Source: Branchipolynoe longqiensis (lineage: Eukaryota; Annelida; Polychaeta; Phyllodocida; Polynoidae). Taken from it: a stretch of 64,000 bases of DNA. Both the position numbers and the translations under genes were made by a program. The notes beneath the pieces were generated by a model. That model made no database searches, had not been told where the DNA came from, and saw only the letters and a list, made by a program, of their open reading frames with translations. The DNA lies in contig CM059193.1 in the NCBI GenBank assembly GCA_030323885.1, forward strand, positions 91,575,990-91,639,989, written 5' to 3'. The first letter of the stretch is position 1, and each line of letters begins with the position of its first letter. Positions 51,700-62,425 of this stretch are shown here, in pieces.

Positions 51700-52510
51700 T
51701 AGCTGCCTCCAATAGGCCTTTTCCACAGAGCATGCTGCACAGTGAGCTGTTACCTACAATATTAGTTCTCGCACTGCCATAAGAGGGCGGGTAGACAGGA
51801 TGGCTGAATGAGTTGAGCGTCCTTCTCCCGTATTGGTAGATCGTGGAATTCAAACCCGAGTCAAGTCAAAGCAATAATTTAAATATCGATACTTGTAACT
51901 TCCTAGCCAGGCGCTCGACATTATTAGGATAGGGCAAGGACTGGTTGGGCTCAGTGTCGGGATAATGTGACTGAGTACGATATCAGGTCATGGTGCTGGC
52001 GGCCTGCTCTCCAAGTGGGGCAGCACTATAAAGTCACCATGAGCACGCACTGTCACAATCCTGATATGACCTTAGATCTTGCCAGGATGTAAAACCAATC
52101 AGCGAGTAGATTGGTTGTGGAAATGCTCTATTAAGCCCTTTTCCCACGGAGTATGCTGCACAGTGTGCTACTGACACTATTAGTTCTTACACTGCCATCA
52201 GAGGGCGGGTTAGTGCTGGAAATCCTATATTAAGGCCTTTTCCGTGATGTATGCTGCACAGTGAGCGGGCACCCACAATATCAGTTCTTACACTGACATC
52301 AAAGGACATGTTTATGGTGGTGGAATTCCTCTATAAGGCCTTTTCCACCGGGCATGCTGCACAGTAAGCTGCTACCCACATTAGTTCTTGCCACTGCCAT
52401 CAGAGGGCAGGGTGGTAATGGAAATCTTCTATAAGACCTTTTCCATGGAACAGCCTTCACATGAGCTGCTCCTTATGTTAGTTCCTATCACTGGCAGGTT
52501 GGTCGTTGAA
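51700..52510. repeat. Tandem repeat of about 105 bp, split by a SINE
   Basis: About five units, each with TTAAGGCCTTTTCC, ATGCTGCACAGTGAGCTG, ATTAGTTCTTACACTGCCAT and CAGAGGGCGGGTT. The SINE at 51795-52096 interrupts the first unit. Diverged units of the same family occur inverted at 59160-59440. Confidence 0.85.
51795..52096 (+). repeat. SINE-A in the 105-bp repeat
   Basis: Head GACAGGATGGCTGAATGAGT, body, and tail GCCAGGATGTAAAACC. Confidence 0.82.
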
Positions 52511-52537
52511 ATCCTCTATTAATGTTATTGTTAACTG

Positions 52538-52716
52538 CTTAGCTCAGTGTCAGGATATGTGCCTGAGTGGGATATCGGGTCATGGTGCTGGTGGCCTGAT
52601 TTCCCAGTGGGACAGCACTGTAAAGTCGCCATGAGTGTGCACTGTCACAAATCGGTACCCGTTCCTGATATGACCTTAGATGTTGCCAGGATGTAAAACT
52701 CCAACAACCAACCAAC
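52538..52716 (+). repeat. SINE-A 3' half
   Basis: From AGCTCAGTGTCAGGATATG to AACTCCAACAACCAACC. Confidence 0.8.
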
Positions 52717-52719
52717 CTT

Positions 52720-53095
52720 TTGCCATAATTTCTTCTATTTAAAAACAAATCTTTGGAAGCACATTTCTTGGATTGCAATATTTGGTGCCTTTATGCTCTT
52801 TTTGACGAATTTGCTCGGGGAACTGTTGGTGTAAGGGGTTGAGGTTTTAGTAAGAGGGAGCCTGACTGTAATAGAAACTTATGGAAAGACCGCGAGAGGA
52901 TACTCCTGACAAGGCAACAGCGAAATAAGTTAACTTTATTAATGTTGTTTTGGGTTCTTTGTTTGCTGTTTGCTGTTGCTATGTCGGCTGTGCATTTGAT
53001 CAGAGAAAGCTTTCAGAGAATTGGTTCAGGGAATTGTTTCTCTCGTCTCTGTGCGTTGTATCCGATCAAACCATCCGCGTAGCGTTCGATCCAAT
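52720..53095. other. Unassigned stretch
   Basis: No gene or repeat family recognised. Confidence 0.3.
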
Positions 53096-53096
53096 G

Positions 53097-53588
53097 GCAG
53101 CGGACGCGGTAGCCGAATCGGTAGAGCGTAGGCCTTCCATGCGGGAAATCGGGATTTTCATTCTCTGTGGAGTCAAACCCGATGACTTACTAAGTTGATA
53201 CTTGTCACTGTCTCGCCTGGCGCTCAACATTATTAGGATAGGGCAACGACTGGTTGGCTCAGTGTCAGGATAATGTGACTTAGTGGAATATCGGGTCATA
53301 GTGCTGGTGGCATGATCTTCCAGTGTGGCAGTGCACACTCATGGCGACTTTATGATGCTGTCCCACTGGGAGACCAGGCCGCAAGCACCATGACCTGATA
53401 TCCCACTCAGTCACATTATCCTGACACTGAGCCAAACAGTCCTTGTCCTATCCTAATAATGCAGAGCGGCTGGGTAGGAAGCAACAAGTACCAATTTTGT
53501 AAGTCATTGGTTTGACTCAACTGAGAATCGAATGCCCGATCTCCCGCACGGGAGGCCTGCGCTCTACCGATTCGGCCACCGCGCCCGA
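53097..53588. repeat. Two SINE-A copies joined in inverted orientation
   Basis: 53097-53333 is a + strand head and body; at GTGGCAG it joins a - strand copy (53334-53588) that ends with the head complement CCGATTCGGCCACCGCGCCC. The arms are complementary over roughly 200 bp. Confidence 0.82.
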
Positions 53589-53639
53589 ATAAATGTTTGA
53601 TGAGTGCACGGGTATCTAAGTTGGGTCGATATGTAAGGT

Positions 53640-53873
53640 CAAATCATGGAATGGTTTGTTCAGTATTATCAGGATAATGTGATTGAGTGACATATCATGC
53701 GACAGTGTCGGCTGCCCGGTCTCTCAGTGGGGCAGCACTATAACGTCACTACTCACAAAACAATGCACTTACATGTTGCTAGGATGTAAAGCCCCCAACA
53801 GACGGCTATATCACGTCCTGATGTGATCTTAGATGTTGCTGGGACGTAAAACAACAACCAGCAACAACAGCTA
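53640..53873 (+). repeat. SINE-A pieces
   Basis: Mid body and two partial 3' ends, the last TTAGATGTTGCTGGGACGTA plus AAACAACAAC. Confidence 0.65.
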
Positions 53874-54111
53874 TATAGTCCTTCTAGCCACTGCTGTGCA
53901 CCATGTAGGCCTGCATACACTACTAGTTCCTGGTTCTGCCACGGTGGCGCCACCTGCTTGAGGGAGTGCTTGGACACCAGGCCCTGGGAGGTTCAATAAA
54001 TGATGCCCACTGGGTTTGTATTGCTGTCCTGCGGTCATGCGCAATGTGATCATATCGCAGATCGGTCATCGTGACTTAATTAATTTTATTCCCGCACCAT
54101 GACGCCTGCTA

Positions 54112-54545
54112 CCCGGGCGTGGTGGCCGAATCAGTAGAGCGTAGACTCCCAGTGCGGAAGGTCGGGAGTTTGAACGCCGGTCGAGTCAAACCAATGACTT
54201 ACAAAATTGAAACTTGTCACTTCATAGCCAGGCGTTCGGCATCATTAGGATAGGGCAAGGACTGGTTGGCTCTGTATCAGGATAATGTGACTGAGTGGGA
54301 TATTATATCATGGTGCTGGTGGCCTGATTTCCCAGTGGGGCAGCACTATAAAGTCGCCATGAGTGCGTGCTGTCACAAGTCGGTATCCGTCCTCATATGA
54401 TCTTAGATGTTGCCAGGATGTAAAACTCCAACAGCCAACCACCCTTATCCCCGGTCCATCGTGTCAGTAGAGTGTAGACTCCCCGTGCGGAAGGTCGGGA
54501 GTTTGAGCGCCGGTCAATGACTTACAAAATTGATACGTGTCGTTA
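54112..54545 (+). repeat. SINE-A full copy plus a head fragment
   Basis: 54112-54445 is complete (CCGGGCGTGGTGGCCGAATC to AACTCCAACAGCCAACC). 54462-54545 is a second head up to the GATACGTGTCGTTACGC region. Confidence 0.85.
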
Positions 54546-54736
54546 CGCTTATTTCATGTCAAGATGGTCGCTGAACTAGTTTTAAACCATAATAACACAA
54601 GGAAACCACACCAAACACAGTATCATGCTTTTCATCAAATCTCCACTGAAGTATAGCATTTAATCTGCATCCAAGCCTACTGACAGAATAACCGTCATAT
54701 TTACCTTGTGTTCGTAAAAACTTACTCTCACCTTAA

Positions 54737-55068
54737 GGCCCTGTCACACCTCACCGGATTGGGGGAAACGGACAGAAAACGAACAATGTCCAGTTTGTGT
54801 CCGTACAAGTTTTGAACATGCACAAAACTAGGAACGGATGCCGCCGGACTGACGTTTATGGTTCTTGACCGGTTAGATTTTGTTTCGTCTGTTGGCTATC
54901 CGTTCATGTCCGTTTCCTGTCTGTTTCATGTCCATTCGTCCAGCGGCCATTTACCTGATAGTGCAACATTTTGACACATTTTGACACATTTTAATACATT
55001 TCGATACTTATCATCCCGTGACTAAATAATTCTGTCCGTTGCTCAATCCGGCGAGGTGTGACAGCCGC
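54737..55068. mobile_element. Foldback family F, 332 bp with TAA duplication
   Basis: Ends GGCCCTGTCACACCTCACCG and CGGCGAGGTGTGACAGCCGC are inverted. TAA lies at 54734-54736 and 55069-55071, a 3-bp target duplication of Harbinger type. The interior is built from GTCCGTTTCCTGTCTG-type motifs. Confidence 0.78.
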
Positions 55069-55139
55069 TAACACTGACAGTCTAAAACGTACACGCTGTT
55101 ATCTCATAATTCTGTTGGGTAACAGCACTATAATTAAAG

Positions 55140-55830
55140 ACTCACAATCATTAACTCACACTCACTTAGAACAGGTCACTCACTGATATACACCCACCAA
55201 CTCACTCACATAGCTACTCAACGATTCACTAACGACCACTTACCTACAACCGCTCACTCACAACCACTCACTCACAACTACTCAGTCACAACCACTCATT
55301 CACAACTTCTCACTCACTCAGAACTAATCACGCTCACTCACTCACAAACACTCACTCACAAACACTCACAAACACTCACAAACACTCACTCACAAACACT
55401 CACTCACAACCATTCACTCACAACCATTCACTCACAACCATTCACTCACAATCACTCACTCACAACCACTAACTCACACCCACTCACTCACCCACAATAA
55501 CTCACCGACAATCACTCACTCACAACTGCTAACACAAACATTCACTCACAACCACTCACACACAACTACTCACACACAACTACTCACACACAACCACTCA
55601 CTCACAACCATTCACTCACAACCACTCACTCACAATCACTCACAATCACTCACTCACAACCACTAACTCACACCCACTCACTCACCCACAATCACTCACT
55701 CACAGCCACTCACTCACAACTGCTAACACAACCATTCACTCACAACCATTCACGCAACCATTCACACAACCACTTACACAACCACTCACACAACCATCCA
55801 CTCACACCCACTCCTACATAACCAGTCACT
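55140..55830. repeat. CACTCACTCACAACCA-type minisatellite
   Basis: Irregular units of ACTCACAACCATTCACTCAC and variants; a longer block (about 140 bp) appears twice, near 55430 and 55620. Confidence 0.93.
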
Positions 55831-55849
55831 GCCCTGTAGTTCACGCCTG

Positions 55850-56185
55850 TCCTCCGCCTACCCCGTCCCGCCCCGCCCCCACCCCGTCCCCGCCCACGCC
55901 CATTCCCCGCCCCGCCCCGCCCCGTGCGTGCCGGCCCCGTTTAACCCGCTCTATCGTCTCTTATCACGTTTCTTGCTCAGATCCTCTGAAACTGCTGATC
56001 ACCTGTCTCCAGAGACCTGCAGTCTGGGGCAGGTGGGAGGGAGGAGGGAGGTGATGAGAGAGGGAGGGGGAGGGAGCTGAACGGGGTGGGTTGTGGGTGA
56101 AGGGGAGAGAACTGAAGAGTGGTGGGAGGGGGTGAAGGAAGAGGGGTGGGGGGAGAGGGAGGGGCTGATGTGGGGAAAAGGAGGT
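55850..56185. repeat. C-rich then G/A-rich low complexity
   Basis: CCCCGCCCCGCCCC-type at 55855-55925, then GGGAGGAGGGAGG-type at 56030-56180, with a short normal stretch between. Confidence 0.85.
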
Positions 56186-56559
56186 GGCAAATTTATTGTT
56201 ATAAGTCCTTGGTTTGACTCGGCCGGGGTTCGAATGCAGTAGTTTACTGTATTCAGATCAAGGTTGTTATAAGTGCATCAGTTATTTCCCGAAACGCTGA
56301 AACTGGAGTAGAAGAAAGGCGGGAAATGTGGGGGGAGGGGGGGGGGGGGACATGGGGGGCGGGCCCCATCCGGGACGCGGGAGACGCAGCTGGTGATGGG
56401 TGTTGATCACGTGGTCTGCGCTACTGTCACGTGACAAACAGTCTGGGTGCCGCCTGACAATATGGCGCAGTCACCACAACAACCGGGGGTGGGTGAGGTA
56501 GTGTGTGTGCGTGGGGTGGGGAGGGGGCGGGGAGCTTCAAAGGGTTTGGTGTCTGGAAC

Positions 56560-57012
56560 CTTGGGATACTAGGTTTGCAGGTAGGTTCTTGAAACATAGT
56601 TTTATTTTGGCTGGAGACTGTCCGCTTCAGTGTGAGCAATGCTGGTGTATACTGACAGTGCGTCACATTTTGGTGGGATGTCCTCAACTACAACCAGTTA
56701 GAGATGACGTATTTGGAAATGAGGTTGTGATGGAGTTGTTCCGAATCCATCCGCAACTCATTATTCGACTTTTTAAGGAAAACTGTTTTTTTTTTTAACT
56801 TGAAAAGTCTTTTCCTGTTGATTTTATTTATCATATATACCACTTGTGATTTTACCACAGTTGTATGCTCTTTTGGCTTATGTTTCTCTGCTCTATTTTA
56901 CCTGTTTGAAATGTAACTTTTTTTTGTCAGATATGTTTAACCATTGTATGACTCCCCAATAGCTGATGTTTACTTGTTGTGCTGTGGGGTTGTTAAACAA
57001 ACAAAACAAAAA
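56560..57012 (+). pseudogene. LINE 3' end: C-terminal knuckle and 3' UTR
   Basis: The frame 56505-56798 from about 56560 reads CPLQCEQCWCILTVRHILVGCPQLQPVRDDV, a CxxC..H..C layout ending many Jockey/R1-like polyproteins; it stops at 56798 after a T-run. The 3' UTR runs to GTTGTTAAACAAACAAAAC at 57012. The rest of the element is absent, as expected of 5'-truncated LINE insertions. The residues before 56560 belong to unrelated G-rich sequence. The tail matches the SINE at 60017-60351. Confidence 0.75.
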
Positions 57013-57302
57013 ATGGGGAAAAAAGTAGGTTTTCAGGGAATGTGAGCTCGCGAGACGAGAAGGAGGGCGAAATGCTTCTTTTGTTTTACAATCACAGACC
57101 GCCATTATGTTCTACGGCACGAAAATGTCGTCTGCAGGGCACTGTGAGTGCGGAATGTGGGTGGGTGGGTTTTACTTATGTGTCCGGAACATTTTTTTTT
57201 TTTTTTTGATGGAGTGTTTATGCTGTCCATAACATGTTAGCTCGGATGATCGAGCTTGTTTTCAATGCTGGGCAGTTATCGGTTTGGTTTTCTTATAGTT
57301 GC
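57013..57302. other. Unassigned stretch
   Basis: A T-run lies near 57192-57208. No gene recognised. Confidence 0.3.
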
Positions 57303-57990
57303 TGGTGATGTCAGGACAGGTACCGATTTGTGACAGTACACACTGATGGCAACTTTATGGTCCCCTCTCCCTCCCCTCTCCCTCCCCTCTCCCTCCCCTC
57401 TCCCTCCCCTCTCCCTCTCCCTCCCCTCTCCCTCCCCTATCCCTCCCCTCCCCCTCCCCTCTCCCTCCCCTCTCCCTCCCCTATCCTTCCCCTCTCCCTC
57501 CCCTCCCCTCTCCCTCCCCTCCCAATCACACTCTCCCTCTCCTCCCCTCTCCCTCCCCTTCCCTCCCCCTTTCCTCTCCCTCCCCTCCCTCTCTTTTCAT
57601 TTCGCTCTTCTTTCTGTCTCTCATCTTCTCACTCTCTCAACTCGAAACCCCCTTTCACCTCCTCTCTATCCACTCCTTCCTCCCATCGACCTCCATCTCC
57701 CTTATCTCTCACTCCTCTCCTTCTCTCTCCCTCCCCTTTCCTCTCCCTCCGCCCTCCCTCTCTTTCCATTTCGCCTCTCTCTTCCTGTCTCTCTTTTTGT
57801 CCCTCTCTCACTTGAAACCCCCTTTCTCCCTCCTCCCTCATCCACCTCCTTCCCTCCCATCCTTCTCGAACCTCCATCTCCTTATCTCTCCCTCTCCTCT
57901 CCCTCTCCCCAACACCCTGATCTAGTACCCCACTCAGTCATATCATCCTGACCAGTCATTGTCCTATCCTACTATTCACTAACTGGAGAG
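57303..57990 (-). repeat. SINE-A split by a C/T tract
   Basis: SINE body pieces at 57303-57360 and 57920-57975 flank the pyrimidine tract at 57361-57905. Within it, a block containing ACTTGAAACCCCCTTTC and TCCACCTCCTTCCCTCCCAT appears twice (near 57640 and 57820) and again at 60825. Confidence 0.7.
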
Positions 57991-58315
57991 GATAGCAGAA
58001 GCATTAAGAGCACCGGCTGGCTGCCCATGTGGATGGGTTCGAACCCCAGCCGAGTTAAACAAATTAATCACAAAATGTATACTTGTCACTACTTAGCCCT
58101 AAGTTAGCGTGACACCCGCTGTTACTAGGATAGGGCAAGGACTGGTTTGCTAATCTTTGGGATAATGTGACCGAGTCGGGTATAGGATCTTGATGCCAGT
58201 GGCCGGGTCTTCCATCGGCAGCATGATAAAATTGCCATGAGTGTGCGCTGTCACAAGTCGGTACCCGTTCTGATATGACCTTTGATGTTGTCAGGACGGA
58301 AAACCCCACCAAGCA
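57985..58315 (+). repeat. SINE-A, diverged
   Basis: Head near GCAGAAGCATTAAGAGCACC with box B GGGTTCGAACCCCAGC, then the diverged body, ending GGAAAACCCCACCAAGC. Confidence 0.75.
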
Positions 58316-58389
58316 AACTTGATATTGCCTTTGATGTTGGTAGGACGTAAAATATTAACACACAATCAAACTACTGAGTGATGCATCAG

Positions 58390-58495
58390 GCGAGGAAGTG
58401 ACAAGTACTAATTCAGTAATGGTTTGACTTCCCGCATGGGAAGCAGGCACTTTACCAGTTTACCCATTCGCCTACCATGCCATGTGGTCACAGGC
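58390..58495 (-). repeat. SINE-A head fragment
   Basis: Head complement ending CATTCGCCTACCATGCC. Confidence 0.6.
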
Positions 58496-58584
58496 AGATG
58501 ATATTGACCAATTTCATATGACGTCAGCACATGTATTTAGGTCAGTGCATGCGCTGCTTGGCTGCAGGATAACATCCGGTCACA

Positions 58585-58995
58585 CTGCAAACTCAATGTC
58601 TATGAGCAATGTTCATAGAGAAAAGGTGAAATATCTCTAAAACCACACCACCTAGCCACAAACCGATTGGATTACTTATAGAAAACACATTAAAAAAAGA
58701 GATTATATTAAACTTATAAGGTTAGGGTTCTGTATTTCTATTAATTTTGAATAAAATCGACGTATTGCACCATGCGTATCGGCAAACTCAATGCATTGTC
58801 AATGGCCGTGAGCAATCTTTTACAGAAAAAATGTAATATCTCTAAAACCACACCACCTAGAGACAAACCGCATGGAACATATATATAGAAAACATGCTTA
58901 ACAAAAAGATTATATTAAATTTATACGGTTAGGGTTCTGGATTTCTATTAATTTTGACTAAAACTGACGTTTTGCACTGCGCGTAATGGCAAACT
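58585..58995. repeat. Family K internal unit, two tandem copies
   Basis: Two units of about 205 bp matching the interior of 39093-39602 (AAATATCTCTAAAACCACAC, GGTTAGGGTTCTG, TATTAATTTTGA) without that element's terminal repeats. Confidence 0.75.
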
Positions 58996-59159
58996 CAGTG
59001 GCAGTGTGCCTTCGTTCTGCAGCCACGCTGCGCGCACATACACGATGTTTGTAAGCATTGAAATAGGTCTATAGGAACACAGAGTTTGAAAGAGTCTAAA
59101 ACAGCTGTTTATACAGCTAAATGATTAGAGACATCTCCCTGAAATAAGTAATCAATAGG

Positions 59160-59440
59160 CGATTTCCACCGCCAGTATGTCTCTCGAAAAAGGTCTTATA
59201 GATGATTCCTGCCATCTACACGCCCTCTGATGGCAGTTGCAAGAACTAATGTTGTCTGTAGCGGCTTACTGTGCAGCATGCTCTGTGATTAATATCTTAT
59301 AGATGATTCCTACCACCACCTCGCCCTCTGGCGGCAGTGCTAAGAACCGATGTTATGGGTAGCAATTCACTCCACAGAAAGGATGTCCATCACCAACCCG
59401 CCCTCTGATGGCAATGTCACGAATTAATGTTGCGGGTAAG
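59160..59440. repeat. Inverted relatives of the 105-bp repeat
   Basis: Three diverged units containing CGCCCTCTGATGGCAG, AGAACTAATGTT and CTGTGCAGCATGCTC, the reverse of the repeat at 51700-52510. Confidence 0.75.
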
Positions 59441-59485
59441 ATTTCACTGTGAATGCATTGCAGAAAGGAATGGAATCGGTGATAG

Positions 59486-59991
59486 TGTCGTGGGGGTGAT
59501 GAAAATGGGAAATATTGCGCCTAGAGCGGGACTCGAACCCACATCTCTTTGCATTCTGGGACAGTGTGCTAACCATTACACCACCTAGGCTCCCTGATAT
59601 CACCACACTACCCACGCCTACCTGTCTATGTGGTTACTTGCCTGAGCGGTCAGTGCAGACTACTACAGTCGTCCCCCTGGAAGTGTAAGTCTTTTAATGC
59701 TTACAATTACATACATACATGCAATGCACTTACACATACATACATACACAGGGTAGGTTCAACAACCATACAGCGCGTAGCTTGTACAGGATCCTGGTCA
59801 CGGCACCAGTGCCGTGGGTGTGATGAAAATGGGAAATATTGCGCGTAGAGTGGGACTCGAACCCACATATCTTTGTATTCCGGGCCAGTGTGCTAACCAT
59901 TACACCACCTAGGCTCCCTGATATCACCACACTACCCACACCCACCTGTCTATGTGGTTACTTGCCTGAGCGGTCAGTGCAGACTACTACA
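59486..59991 (-). mobile_element. Miniature LTR element (TRIM-like), copy E
   Basis: Terminal repeats 59486-59667 and 59810-59991 (182 bp each). Flanks ATAG and TTAG differ by one base. More diverged from A and B than they are from each other. Its primer-binding site TGGTGCCGTGACCAGGAT matches, as I remember it, 16 of 18 positions of the tRNA-His 3'-end complement; the purine tract is AGGGGGACGAC. Confidence 0.85.
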
Positions 59992-60016
59992 TTAGCATGC
60001 ATTTCTGCGCCAGTTG

Positions 60017-60351
60017 GGAGTGGGACGTAGCTCAGGCAGTAGTGTCCAACTATGAAGGTGTGGGTCATTCTATCGATCCTGCTCAGTGGACACATTTAGC
60101 AATTTGGGCTATTTTCCATTCCAACCAGTGGTCTACAACTGGTTCATCAAAGGCTGTGGTATGTGATGTCCTGTTTGTGGAAAAGTGCATATAAAAGACT
60201 CTTTGACGCTTATCGGAAAGAGTAGCTTATGTGGTGGCAGCGGGTTTCTCCTCCAAAGAAATATGTCAGAATGACCATATGTTTGACGTCCAATAGCCGA
60301 TGATAAAAATCAATGTGCTCTAGAGGCGTTGTTAAATAAAACAAACTTTTC
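60017..60351 (+). repeat. Mollusc-type SINE with 15-bp target duplication
   Basis: TTTCTGCGCCAGTTG at 60002-60016 and 60352-60366 is an exact target duplication. The head GGGACGTAGCTCAGGCAGTA is tRNA-like, the body includes GTGGTATGTGATGTCCTGTT, GTGCATATAAAAGACTC and GGTGGCAGCGGGTTTCTCC, and the end is GGCGTTGTTAAATAAAAC. From memory, this body is widespread in mollusc genomes. Confidence 0.88.
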
Positions 60352-60599
60352 TTTCTGCGCCAGTTGAGGTAGTGATGGCCTGCACTGACACTGGCTGGGT
60401 TTGTTTTGAGTTAGACATGTGTTGCAAAGTTTCTCCATAGGCTTTGCAAGAGTAGCCGCGCGTTGTGAGTGCTAGACGTGTTTGCCGATGTGAGGTCGGG
60501 CATGGGGAGGGAGGGTGTGGGATGGAGGATGCGGGGAAGGAGGATGCAGGGAAGGAGGGAGGGTGAAAGTTGTTTTCAGACTGGAGAGATTCCTGCCAT

Positions 60600-61070
60600 C
60601 CTCTCCTCGCTCTCCCTCGCGCTCTCCCCACCATTCCTCTCCCTCTCTCACTCTCCCTCTCTCTCCCCCCTCTCCCTCCCTCCGTTATCTCCCTCCCTCA
60701 CCCTTCCTTTCCCCCTAACTCCCTCTCCCTCCCCTCTCCCTCCCCTCCCCTACCCTCTCCCTCGGCCCTCACGCCTCATGGCCCATTTCACCTCTCTCTT
60801 CCTGTGTCTCTTTTTCTCCCTCTCTCACTTGAAACCCCCTTTCACCCTCTTCCCTCATCCACCTCCTTCCCTCCCATCCTTCTCGCACCTCCATCTCATT
60901 ATCTCTCCCTCTCCTCTCCCTCTCTCCCTCTCCCTCTCTCCCTCTCCCTCTCTCCTCCCTCTTCTCCCCTCCTCCTCTCCTTCCCTTCTCTCCCAGCTCG
61001 CCCCCTCTCCATCCTCCTCCTCCTCCTTCCTCTCTCCCACTCCCGCCCCCACCCCCCCCCCCCCCAGCTC
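60600..61070. repeat. C/T-rich tract
   Basis: CTCCCTCTCC units with the CTTGAAACCCCCTTTC block shared with 57600-57905. It ends at the promoter-like CpG-rich block. Confidence 0.9.
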
Positions 61071-61118
61071 GTTAGACCCGTTGGCCGCCAGACGCCGTCT
61101 GTCAACACGCCGCGCGCC

Positions 61119-61265
61119 GATTGGTCGTCGCTCGTCACGTGTCGCACGGCGCCGTCTCCTGATTGGTCGTTGGCTGTCACGCGTGAGGCAGCGGCGCTCT
61201 CTGATTGGTCGTTATGCATCACGCGCTTATATACGCGGCACGCCCCGCCTGTCAGCTCGGTGCAG
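61119..61265 (+). promoter_or_regulatory. Promoter-like CpG-rich block with three CCAAT boxes
   Basis: GATTGG (inverted CCAAT) occurs at 61119, 61161 and 61203, exactly 42 bp apart, within a diverged 42-bp unit that also carries CACGTG/CACGCGT. TATATA follows at 61228, and a start site would be expected near 61258-61262 (CAGCTCGG..CAG). The surroundings are CpG-rich, unlike the rest of the window. The architecture resembles NF-Y-driven promoters such as those of histone genes. No downstream coding exon is recognised. Confidence 0.55.
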
Positions 61266-61407
61266 AAATTAGCGGGGGGACACCGAGTAGCTGCGGTGAT
61301 CGAAAGGGGGCGGGTGTGTGGGGAGGGGAGGGGGTAGAGGGACCGATAGTATTAAGCTTAAGAGAGGGCCGGATTGATGAATGAATTAATCAGGAGAATA
61401 GAATGAT

Positions 61408-61745
61408 TAGTTGGTTGCTTGTTGGAGTTTTACGTCCTGGCAACATTTAAGGTCATATCACAACAGGCACCGACTTGTGACAGTGCGCATTCAGGGCAAC
61501 TTTATAGTGCTGCCACACTGGGAAATCAGGCCACTAGCACCATGATCTGATATCCCACTCAGTCACATTATCCTGATACTGCACAAACCAGTCCTTGCCC
61601 TATCCTATTAATGCCAAGCGCCAGGCTAGGAAGTGAAAAGTATCAATTTTATAAATCATTGGTTTGACTCGACTGCGAACCGATCTCCCGATCTCCCACA
61701 CACGAGGCCCAAGCTCTATCGGTTCGGCCACCGCGCCCGGTCATA
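61408..61745 (-). repeat. SINE-A, full length
   Basis: Tail TTGTTGGAGTTTTACGTCC to head complement GGTTCGGCCACCGCGCCCGG. Confidence 0.87.
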
Positions 61746-61891
61746 GAACTATTAGAATAGAAGTTGTAGTTCACAATCATTCATGTTGAGCTGGTCATAT
61801 GCTGTCTACTGAAGCAGCCTTCAACCTGCCCTATCATTAATAGTATTACTCAATATGCCACCTCCAAGATAGCAGCCCTGGTCAGGCCACT

Positions 61892-62425
61892 GGCCATGTC
61901 ACACTATGCTTGCGATCGATTGCGACCACTTTGCGACTACAGTAAAACCTCTCTAAATCGACCGACCATGGGACCGACTTTAAATGGTCCATTTAGAGAG
62001 GTGGTCGGTTTAGGGAGTTTAACAAAATCATTATAATGCTATTGTATGGGTGATTGTTTGGGACCCAAATAAAGCGATCGATATAGGCGAGTGGTCGATC
62101 CGTGGAGGTGGTCGGTTAAAGAGGTTTTACTGTACATCAAAAAGCGGTGGTAGCAAGCGGTCGGCGATCAGTAGGTGACTGGTCAGCGACCTCTGTGTGA
62201 CCATTTTGGTCACAAGGAGGTTGCAGGTGCTTCACCAAAAACCTCCTTGTGGCCAATGCCTGGAGGTCGCTGACCATTTTCAGCGCTTGCGACTGGTTGC
62301 TCAACCAGTCGCCGGCCATTGTTTTCCCCACCTTTTGTTGCTTTGGCCGCAAGGAGGTTGCTGGCTTTTGGTTGCAAAGTAGTCACAAAGTCAAAGCAAT
62401 GGTAGCAAGCCGTAGTGTGACTGAG
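61892..62425. mobile_element. Foldback family F with nested MITE
   Basis: Ends GGCCATGTCACACTATGCTT and AAGCCGTAGTGTGACTG are inverted; the interior repeats GCAAGCGGTCGGCGATC/GGTCGCTGACC-type motifs. A TA-flanked MITE is inserted at 61940-62132. Confidence 0.72.
61940..62132. mobile_element. TA-flanked MITE (pogo/Tigger-like)
   Basis: Ends CAGTAAAACCTCTCTAAATC and TTAAAGAGGTTTTACTG with TA outside each; same family as 23613-23790. Confidence 0.85.

Noticed and set aside
60469..61337. Frames of 267 and 255 codons through the C/T tract
   Set aside because: Composition-driven and running into the promoter-like CpG block without homology.
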